64,000 nt of DNA, from the NCBI GenBank assembly GCA_949752735.1, contig OX457039.1, forward strand, positions 43,753,452 to 43,817,451, read 5' to 3'. The DNA is from Lumbricus terrestris. Its lineage: Eukaryota > Annelida > Clitellata > Crassiclitellata > Lumbricidae. The notes below the pieces were generated by a model that had not been told where the DNA came from, did no database searches, and was given only the letters and a program-made list of their open reading frames with translations. The position numbers and the translations under genes were made by a program. Numbering within the stretch: the stretch's first letter is position 1; each line of letters opens with the position of its first letter. Below, one piece after another: positions 55,986 through 64,000 of this stretch.

Positions 55986-56127
55986 ATAATTTCTTTATGT
56001 ATCCTGGACTATTGTAATGTAACTATTGGAATCCAGTGGTATAAAGGAAGTTTTTATATTATATAATCCTTCTCCTTGCCATCTGCAGTTGTTCATTACA
56101 ATAGTCCAGGATACATAAAGAAATTAT
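55986..56127. repeat. Long perfect inverted repeat, 34-bp arms
   Basis: The left arm (55986-56019) includes TTTCTTTATGTATCCTGGAC. The right arm (56094-56127) is its exact complement, including GTCCAGGATACATAAAGAAA. The loop is 74 bases. No clear target duplication flanks it. It could be a foldback element or the source of a double-stranded transcript. Confidence 0.85.
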
Positions 56128-56474
56128 TATTGCAATTATATTTATTAATATCTTAAACCATAGCACATCAACATGGACATAGTAGAATGCAGAAATTTAA
56201 AAAAATGATGGCGAGGGCATATTCCCCTCCACTAACCACTCATTTGCCCCCAGAAACCTCGATTTCTTTATTAGATCAAACACTGACAAGAGGGCACATA
56301 AAACGAAAGAGACATTACCCACCATTGTCCAGGATCCATTTGATCACGTAATCCATGATCGATGTCGAGATGACCAAGAAACCATCCGCCAAGACAGATC
56401 ATCTGGATGCTTCCATGATGCTGCAAAAGCATCTTCCGAGTCGATGTAGTCCCTCCAGGATGTGAAGGACAGTG

Positions 56475-56700
56475 CATTTTAATTTTTTATTTTTAGATAT
56501 TTTTCATTTTAGTTTTTTCACTTTTTCATTTTAGTATTTTTATATCTTTTTCATTTTAGTTTTTTTTTCAGTTTTGCATTTTAATTTTTGTATTTTTAGA
56601 TCTTTTTCATTTTAGTCTTTTCAGTTCACTTTTGCTTTTTTAATTTTTTGCATTTTTTCACTTTTGAGCATTTTCTTTTTTTACTTTTATTTAAAAATTT
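56475..56700 (+). repeat. T-rich array of 'tttttcattttag' words
   Basis: The phrase '(t)ttttcattttag(t)ttt' recurs about seven times with varied spacing. Low-complexity tandem derivative. Confidence 0.8.
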
Positions 56701-56792
56701 TGACTTTAGGAGTGGCAGGAGGACGAGCAGGTCATCCAGATCCTGATGCTGCAGACTCCTGCTGTTCCAGTCTCTGGATCACTACAAGAGAA
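56700..56792 (-). pseudogene. Exon-like module C (interrupted copy)
   Basis: Acceptor 'ctcttgtag' is followed by TGATCCAGAGACTGGAACAG; a stop follows within 20 codons. The upstream sequence again contains 'gccaatcccgtcataatcaca', like module B. Confidence 0.45.
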
Positions 56793-56867
56793 TCTGAAGA
56801 AAAAAAACAAGAACCAGGTGCATGTTAGTGTTGCTTGCCAATCCCGTCATAATCACAGAGAGATACA

Positions 56868-57036
56868 TCACCGACCGTCGTTGATGACCCATACGACCTT
56901 GCAGACTCCACGATGACCAAGGATCCAGACGATCGTTGTTGGAGACCGACCGACTGTGGCTCCACCATCGTCAGGTTTCCCAAGATCCGGTGGTCGTGCT
57001 TCAGACTTTTCTTGCGCGGTGCTCTGGATCACTGCA
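56868..57036 (-). other. Exon-like module D
   Basis: Acceptor 'ttgttgcag' is followed by TGATCCAGAGCACCGCGCAA, then an open frame of about 55 residues (EKSEARPPDLGKPDDGG, TIVWILGHRGVCKVVWV). A related phrase (GWFLGHLDIDHG) occurs in a minus-strand frame at 56330-56420. It is the most upstream copy seen. Confidence 0.4.
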
Positions 57037-57129
57037 ACAAAAAAGAACTGAGGCAGTATCTGCTGCAAGAATCAAATTTTAACTTGCAAAAATCACCTTA
57101 CTTGATGCAGCAAAAATCGCCTTACTTGA

Positions 57130-58380
57130 TGCATTATATCTGATGTGCTACAAATTAAATTAGCTTTTGAGGTTCTTACATCCGTTGAATCGTGAATATT
57201 TCCGCTAAATCCTACTTACTTCACTGGTCAACGTCGTTCATCTGGTCTTAAAAGCAATGACTTTGCCAAAGTTGTAAAGAATTTATCGACCACACAGTGC
57301 ACTAAATGAGACACATTGCACATCCATTAAAATAATAATCTGGCTCCCCGTTTTTTTAAATTTAGGGTCCACTCCATTTTCAAATTGTTACATTACATTA
57401 CAATTACATTTGCTACTAAATGCAGCAGTACTAGCCTATATAGGAAGTAAAATAGTAGCAGCAGGTACAATTAGGTCCATAATAATCAAATATAAATTAA
57501 ATATTAATAATTAAACAAATAATAACTAACAATAATAATACCAATTAATAACTACAATAATACTACAATAATACTAACACCCATAACATGCAATAAAAAA
57601 TCTACAATAGCAAAAATATGAAAGAAAGAAAATCAATAAAAAATAATAGAAAATAAAATCAACAAACAGGATATACAACAGTAATAAACAACAGCAATGA
57701 CATTGACAACCCAACAGCAGATTAGTACAAGTGAAGACAATGAACCTTACTGGCCGTCAACAAGCGACATTACATAGCAGGCCTAGATTAATGGAACAAA
57801 CATGGATGCAGAATAAAGCGCAAAACATGGATGCAGAATAAAGCGCTAGGACAATTAATGTAGATGTGAAGAAAAGTCGAGTCGACTTGCTCAGCTTGCA
57901 ACGAAACAACATAGACAGCCGCAGGACACTATCTAACGACGGGTCTCGTGGAGGAATCCGAGGATGAGGTAGAACCAGGATTTCTTAGCTGGACAACGTC
58001 TCGCAATGGACTGGCCTTAAGGCCACACCCTTGCTAAACGTGGCTCGAGACAGGAAACTATTGGACGTGTAGCCAACCGTCGTGATGCCACTACGTAGCT
58101 GACGATGCCACGAGCAAGTCTACCGACGTAGCAGACCCGAGAGAAAATGTAGAAAAATAATGCAATGTTGGAATTGTTGGATCCTGCGAAACAACGGAAA
58201 TTTCACAGATGGTCAAACAGACTGCAGTCGAATGGGCAACTCACAGGTCAGCTGCAGGACAAATGGACGGTGGTCAACTAGGGCCCAGTTTTGTTCAATT
58301 TAATTTTGTTTACTTTCGTTCTGTTTATCTACAGGTAAATAATTTTGATTATTTCAATATCCATTTTTCACTTTCAATTT
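57130..58380. other. No identified gene; AT-rich DNA
   Basis: 57420-57720 is dominated by ATAATA-type simple sequence. At 57801-57850 a 27-base unit ('aacatggatgcagaataaagcgc') is tandemly duplicated. No coding frame can be supported. Confidence 0.5.
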
Positions 58381-58915
58381 CCCAATCCCCATATTCCCCA
58401 AACCCAATTTTCCCCAAACCCAATTTTCCCCAAACCCAATTTTCCCCAAACCCAATTTCCACCCGTCCCCATTTCCACCCGTCCCCATTTCCACCCGTCC
58501 CCATTTCCACCCGTCCCCATTTCACCCCGTCCCCATTTCACCCCGTCCCCATTTCACCCGTCCCATTTCACCCGTCCCATTTCACCCGTCCCATTTCACC
58601 CGTCCCATTTCACCCGTCCCATTTCACCCGTCCCCATTTCACCCCGTCCCCATTTCACCCCGTCCCCATTTCACCCCGTCCCCATTTCACCCCGTCCCCA
58701 TTTCACCCCGTCCCCATTTCACCCCGTCCCATTTCACCCCGTCCCATTTCACCCCGTCCCATTTCACCCCGTCCCATTTCACCCGTCCCATTTCACCCGT
58801 CCCCATTTCACCCCGTCCACATTTTCACCCCGTCCCATTTCACCCCGTCCCATTTCACCCGTCCCAGTTCACCCGTCCCATTTCACCCGTCCCATTTCAC
58901 CCATCCCGATTATGG
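58381..58915. repeat. C-rich minisatellite, 16-bp unit with 14- and 15-bp variants
   Basis: The array begins with AATTTTCCCCAAACCC units, passes to ATTTCCACCCGTCCCC, then ATTTCACCCCGTCCCC, and includes runs of the shorter ATTTCACCCGTCCC. The change along the array suggests successive local expansions of variants. The complementary strand has many G-runs. The long His/Pro/Ser frames that read through it (58209-59099, 58345-59028) are products of the repeat. Confidence 0.95.
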
Positions 58916-59099
58916 TCATTTTCCCCAATCACAATTTTCCAGAAATCAATTTTCCCCATCCAAATATTTCTCATTTTCATATCCCGATTTTGATTTCATT
59001 TCCCATTTTCAATCCCACGTTTATTTAATAAATTTCAACTTTCAGTTCTATTATTTTAATTCTGTGAATTTAATTATTTTCTGTTTCATTTTCATTTAA

Positions 59100-60295
59100 T
59101 GTATGAATGGACCAACAACCGGTCGAAGGGCTGTAGATTGGGTAAACAAACCAACGGCCGATTGGACAGACCAATGGTCGAATAGACGAAGGACAGCATT
59201 GGTAGGAGGATATACAAGACGATGGTTCTGATGGGCAGACGAATGGGCAGACGTTTGCCACGCATTAGAGATGCAGATGAAACCGACGAAACAATTGGTT
59301 AAACAACCGAGAAGATATCTCAACAACAACACTAGAGATATGGCCAGATATGAGTGGAGGCGGGCTTAGATTTCTGGAAGTTGCGCATGATTTACGTGAT
59401 TACATACATCAACATCATTAGTACAACCAAAATAGAAACAGCGATAATAATAATTACAATCGATAATAATAACATTAAAAATTTAAAAGTAAAGAATGTA
59501 ATAATAATTATAATTGACAAAAATATCAAAAGTTAAAAAGTAATAATAAAATAATAATTATAGACCTATATAAAGACAATAATAAGTAAAAATAATTTAA
59601 GAAAATCAAAAAAGCATAATGTAAATATAAAAATGTAAAATTAGTAACAATAGCAACGATACTACAACAGTAGTACAACTAGCAGCCACATTAATAATTA
59701 ACTACAGTAATCCCAGCAGGATCAACAGCAAACTTTGGCCTGCTATGCAGGAGAAAATTTGAATTTAGATAGCAACTCCCACTAGGCTACCATGCAGCAT
59801 TAGACCTACCGGATATTAATAGGATAATTTTATGGCAATATCTATTAGCACAGGGAACGCCTACACAAAAAACATACAGCGGAAACAGGGAGACAATCAC
59901 AATAGTGAATTTTTATGGGCCTATATACCCTTTTAGCAATGTGTCACCCTTCTGGTCGACAAAAATATAAAAGTCTGGCAAACTCATCGATTACAAGACC
60001 AGACCACGATAGACGTTATTGTGACTTATGACTTAACTTACAAAAAATATTTAATTACACGACATTTATATTAGGCTACAAGACTCCTGCTAGAGTTTCA
60101 GGTCTAAATTTAATTATGAAATTTGTGTTAGGCTACAAGACTCGTGCTAGCTTTGCTATAGAAAAAAGTAAAATGCCTTTAAAATAGTCTACCCACATTA
60201 TAGTCTCGAGACATTCCTCTAACTTAGGAAGTTTTTGAACTTAAACCAAATTTCGAATTCACCGTTTTACGTCTAGGTTGTAATTTTAGTAAGCC
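59100..60295. other. No identified gene
   Basis: 59100-59330 repeats words such as 'gaccaa(c/t)ggtcga' and 'gatgggcagacgaatgggcagacg', an old degenerate repeat. 59380-59720 is ATAATA-rich simple sequence. The phrase 'gtgctaggctacaagactc(c/g)tgctag' occurs twice near 60070-60150. Confidence 0.45.
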
Positions 60296-60303
60296 GTGAC
60301 ACC

Positions 60304-60498
60304 CAGTGGCGTAGGCAAGGGGGGGGGTTTCGGGGGTTAAAACCCCCCCATTGGCTCCGAAAAAAAGATTTTTTAAGGTTATTTTTCCATTTAAGTAAGA
60401 AAAAATAGCAAAAAACAGGGTTTCCGGCCATAAAACCCCCCATGAAAAATTCCTGGCATAAAACCCCCCCCCATGAAAAATTCCTGGCTACGCCACTG
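60304..60498. mobile_element. 195-bp hAT-type MITE, 8-bp target duplication
   Basis: The ends are CAGTGGCGTAGGCAAGG and, inverted, CAGTGGCGTAGCCAGG. The element is flanked by GTGACACC on both sides (60296-60303 and 60499-60506). The interior contains G/C-runs and a twice-repeated 'ccatgaaaaattcctgg'. The CAGTGGCGTAG terminus and 8-bp duplication are typical of hAT non-autonomous elements of animals. Confidence 0.9.
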
Positions 60499-60506
60499 GT
60501 GACACC

Positions 60507-61310
60507 TAATTCAGTTGCCAAGACGAAGTTAAGATTTACAACAATCATTTGCCATTGACAAAGGTCAAAACGCCTTTCCAAACCTTACAGTCCCGAGATT
60601 TTCTCTAAATTAGGAAATTTTGTAACATTAACGAGTTTCGAATTCACCGTTTTCGAAGAAAGAAGTCGTAGCGTTAATTGCGTCATCGTCTTCCACAGCT
60701 GAGCGGGCAGTAAGTTCGAACATCTGTTTGACCTTCAAGTTTCCTCCGTCCGCAGTTGTAGGCTACAGCTGGCTTCAATCGACCCCATCGCACGAAAAGC
60801 TTTTCTTCGAATGCCGTTTGATGTAAGCTTATTGTTGACCACACGTACTTTCTCCGGGCCACTCCTCTGACTATCCTAGCTAGACAAACACAGCTGCCTT
60901 AAGACAATGCAGTCAATCAGCCGAGTTCGTCATGGGTCAGCGATTCTTCCGCTCCGCAAAATTATATAGCGCAGATACTACACACAGCCACAATAATATT
61001 TTAATTACACTGACCTATGATCATACGAGTCTTCCTGAAGATCTTTGTTTTACTATGCTTTGAGAAAGCAGGGCAGCACGCTCGTTAGGGGTAAATGAAG
61101 TGATAGCCTACTAAGGAAAGTTGAGGTGCTGAGAACCAGAGTGGGTTAAATTAAATTCTCACATACGTACGGTGTTAATGCTGCCAACTAATTCACTTGT
61201 TGTCAAGAAAGCAACTGCCAGAGCAGCCTATTCCACCTTCTTCCTTGTATTTGTCTTGCCTGTCGACAATGTGTTTGAATTGGGTGGACACGGAATTGGA
61301 ATCATTAGGC
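60507..61310. other. No identified gene
   Basis: Moderate GC content, no coding frame of note. 60183-60250 and 60583-60650 share a diverged phrase ('gagattttctctaaattaggaaatttt...cgaattcaccgttt'), so the MITE may have landed inside one of two old duplicate units. Confidence 0.4.
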
Positions 61311-61339
61311 TATATTAATTAACAACATATTAGAATTTT

Positions 61340-61410
61340 TCCCGCGGCACACTAGCATTAAGTTCTCGCGGCATACTAGCGTGCCGCGGCACACAGGTTG
61401 GGAATCACTG
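61340..61410 (-). repeat. One end of a hAT-like element (CAGTGATTCCCAACC)
   Basis: On the minus strand it begins CAGTGATTCCCAACCTGTGT, followed by GCCGCGG repeats ('gccgcggcacgctagtatgccgcg'). This terminus type is common in hAT MITEs. The other end was not found. Confidence 0.4.
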
Positions 61411-61540
61411 GATTAGATCGACCGCAATTAAACCAGTCATGACTCATGTGTAGTAATTTCGTACACATGTTTGAATATAGGCTATAGGTTAGGCTAGGCC
61501 TACTTGGTGTGTAAATCCTGCGAAGTGCAATGTGTCATCT

Positions 61541-62485
61541 ATATAAATATAGAGAAGATTCTGTGTGTCTGTTTGACCGGGATGCATTTCCACAGTTTTT
61601 AAGCTTTTCACTCCAAACCTTCACTACTGTGTAGGTCTCGGCATGAGACACCCCAACGAGGGGTTGGCGATTCTCTACCACGATGTGGCCAAGGTGGGGG
61701 GGGGGGCGAAACCCCCAAATTTTTTCTCTCACTTTTTCAGCAATTCCTCTGAAACTCTGTACTTTGACAGAGGGCCATCAGAGCCACCCGGTGGAGTGGT
61801 TGGCGAATCTCAATCACCATGGGGGCCACGGTGGGGAGTTGCGAAAACCCTAATTTTCGCTATAAATTTCCATTCCCTTGCCATAGTTTCGCAGTTAGAC
61901 AGATTTTTACGCGAGTCACCTCGCCTCTACTCAGCCCACACCTCGGCCTGCAGGGACCGGGTGGGGCATGGGTGGGGGGGGAAGAAAATTTTCCCGAAAA
62001 CCGAAATTTCACGGGTGGCATACCGGTCGAGGTCGGAGTGTGGTGGGTGGGGTGGGGTGGGGTGGGGGATGGTGGTGGGGAGAATTTTCTGAATACACAA
62101 ATTTCACGGGTGGCGTACCTGTGGAGGTCGGAGTGTAGTGTGGTGCGGTGGGGGTGAGGGGTGGGGTGGGTGTGGCGGGTGGGATGGGGCGGGGTGGTGG
62201 TGGGTGGGGAGGGAGGGAGTGGGGTGGGGAGTGTGTGGGAGTGGGGTTGGGAGGGGTTGGGGTGGGTGGAGGTGGGGGAGAGGGTGGGGAGGGGTGTGGG
62301 TATGAGGGATTGGGAGTGGGGGGAATTTTTCCGAAAACACAAATTTCACCGACCTCCACCGGCACGGTGGAGGTCGGTGTGTGGTGGGGTGGGGGTGGGA
62401 TGGGGTGGAGTGTGGTGTGGTTTTGGCCGGGAGCGGGACGTCGTATCCTAAATTTCCCGGGCAACGTCGGGTACCCCAGCGAGTA
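61541..62485 (-). repeat. G-rich dispersed repeat ending in GTACCCGACGTTGCCCGGG
   Basis: On the minus strand it starts with 'ctggggtacccgacgttgcccgggaaattta' and ends near 'tctatatttatatagat'. On the plus strand, 61960-62420 is extremely G-rich. It holds three diverged copies of 'aaatttcacgggtggc(a/g)tacc...ggaggtcggagtgt'. The proline/histidine-rich frames on the other strand are compositional. Same family as 40624-40920. Confidence 0.65.
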
Positions 62486-62969
62486 GCGTAATAAAGCTTC
62501 CTTAGAGCTAGACATAACCCTAATATAGTCAGCAAGGACAAGGATCGATACAATAGGCCTACTGAGGCTGTATAAATCACTGGTAATAGGCCACACTGTA
62601 CGTTGTGGTATTATGGTATATGTCTAATACTGCATCCAGGTACGCAGTAGGCATCAAATCTGAAACAGGACGTTCATCAACAGTTACTGCATGGCGACGA
62701 ACGTTGTATTGTAGCGCTACAGAAAATATTCGGCATTACAAGAATCTAGCTATTAAGAAGGCTGAAAGATGCAGACATTGGACAGATGGTGTATGCTATC
62801 AAAGACAGAAGCATTATTATATTTCGATTATCAGAGGAATGAAAATGCAACAGAGGAGCTTCCTTGAATTAGCACAAAGAAGGCAATTTTAACTACATGG
62901 ATAATTTAGGGAACCAAGGGATCATTAGGGCAAAATTGAATACTTGTGGCCTTGTTTCAAGTTGTTTGC

Positions 62970-62970
62970 G

Positions 62971-63051
<81 letters not shown>
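62970..63051 (+). repeat. (GTT)n microsatellite
   Basis: About 27 uninterrupted trinucleotides. The purity suggests recent expansion. Confidence 0.97.
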
Positions 63052-63052
<1 letters not shown>

Positions 63053-63334
63053 AGGCCTATGTTCGTTTAATTTAAAAAAAACAGACATAACGGTGTAGGT
63101 TTGCATTACAACAATTGACAAAATGGGTACTTAATTAGAAAGCCTACAATGCCCTGCCTATGCTTATGGATGAGATTATAACCCTTAATTGTTATTTCAT
63201 TTTTAGAAAGTTCGGCAAATTACGATTAGCTCTAGAACAAAGCTGCGATGTACGTAGGCCTACATTGCATTTTAAACTCTTATTGTGTTCACCGTAAACT
63301 ATTTTTAGAAAGCGCATGTGTTACAAACAGTGAT

Positions 63335-63475
63335 TCCGTTAACGTGCGTCCGTGCGTCCCGGACGCACAAATTTTGACGCCGGACGCACAAAAATAAAGG
63401 CGGTGCGTCCATGGACGCACTGAAGTTGTGGATGGACGCACAAATAAATTAACGATGCGTCCATTGGACACCAAT
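63335..63475. repeat. Cluster of GGACGCAC / GTGCGTCC words
   Basis: The 8-base word or its complement occurs about eight times in 140 bases in both orientations ('cgtgcgtcccggacgcac', 'ggtgcgtccatggacgcac', 'gatggacgcac', 'gatgcgtccattgg'). No element ends are recognised. Confidence 0.75.
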
Positions 63476-63924
63476 AAGAAATACCGTGGGGTCCATAAAA
63501 TTATGTGTAACTGTCTCAGTTTATGCATTGCGTATTAACTGACTGGTTAGTGGTGAATAATTTATGCAATGACCTATTTATGAATATTTCATTTCTTTGT
63601 GAGTGACGTATATAGCCTACTTACGCAGGTCCAGTCAACCTAAACCATGTCAGAAATATTATAGCGTTCAACCGTTCCCATGAGCTGGCCTAAAAAGTAA
63701 TGATCGTCGTCGGATAGATCCTAAAATCAAGAAAATTAAAAGAAGTAGGCCCTACAACAATGCTAAAATATTTTTTCTTGGAAAGTATCAAATTCATTAT
63801 CGTCCGGAATATTAAAAAAGTACTAGTTATAGGCTAGCCTATAGAGTTCTAAAATTTTCCCTGTTTATTTTTTAAAATGATGTCATTGCCAACGACAATC
63901 GCATTTTAGCTCTCTCAGGCTCTG

Positions 63925-64000
63925 CCTTCATTCATTCATTTCAATAAGTTACATAACGCCTCTACAAGAAGCCCTCTCAGAGGCGCTCGATCCAGTCAAT
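63925..64000 (-). repeat. LINE 3' tail, antisense, running off the window
   Basis: The plus strand reads 'cattcattcatttcaataagttacataacgcctctacaagaagccctctcagaggcgctcgatcc'. This is the inverse of the LINE terminus with its GAAT tail. The rest of the copy lies beyond the right edge. Confidence 0.8.

Noticed and set aside
58209..59099. Long His/Pro/Ser open frames of 296 and 227 residues
   Set aside because: They are translations of the 16-bp minisatellite. Because 16 is not a multiple of 3, the array is open in several frames, and there is no coding signal outside the repeat.
61643..62596. Several overlapping Gly/Val-rich and Pro/His/Thr-rich frames on both strands
   Set aside because: They are compositional products of the G-rich repeat. 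They overlap in all frames and match no protein style.
62605..62892. 95-residue plus-strand frame next to the (GTT)n tract
   Set aside because: No recognised domain, no splice context and no neighbouring coding evidence. It could be chance or a transposon relic, so it is not listed as a gene.

Overview
The window looks like nuclear DNA of an invertebrate animal, most likely marine. Its genes have many exons with GT-AG introns, and its orthologues are of animal type (RPL35, GORAB, a C6orf89 homologue). The rest is AT-rich DNA crowded with worn LINE, SINE, LTR and MITE copies, and the motif 'taggcctac' recurs throughout. An echinoderm or a related deuterostome is plausible, but I cannot fix the taxon from sequence alone.

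Layout. Positions 1-3771 hold the 3' part of an internally deleted Ty3/gypsy LTR retrotransposon, with gag, a CCHC finger, protease, an integrase remnant and a 949-bp 3' LTR. A (TA)n tract follows. From 3854 to 26933 (+) lies a large gene of at least 27 exons coding for about 1,240 residues of mostly coiled coil; I could not name it. A 5'-truncated L2/CR1-like LINE sits at 27739-29470. GORAB (RAB6-interacting golgin) is complete on the minus strand in five exons (35762 down to 30739). RPL35 is divergent to it on the plus strand (36649-39555, four exons) and carries a candidate C/D-box snoRNA in its last intron. A two-exon gene for an unrecognised 115-residue protein follows at 41556-43147 (+). 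A seven-exon minus-strand gene (51607 down to 44586) codes for a 355-residue homologue of human C6orf89 (bombesin receptor-activated protein).

From about 52 kb to the end the window is mostly repeat DNA. It holds a LINE tail, a complete tRNA-derived SINE, four diverged copies of an exon-like module on the minus strand (54.5-57.1 kb), a long perfect inverted repeat, a 16-bp C-rich minisatellite, a 195-bp hAT-type MITE, a G-rich repeat element, a (GTT)n tract and a cluster of an 8-bp palindromic motif.

The host genes look like unrelated housekeeping or cell-structure genes (translation, Golgi, centriole or Golgi coiled coils), not a pathway cluster. The more informative signals are in the repeats. 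The SINE shares its 3' tail with the LINE. Three small inverted-repeat elements are each bounded by perfect 8-bp target duplications, and one of them is nested inside a SINE. I see no CRISPR array, operon or other bacterial-type system. Exon boundaries for GORAB, RPL35, the 115-residue gene and the C6orf89 homologue were placed by hand, and the phases close exactly from start to stop codon.
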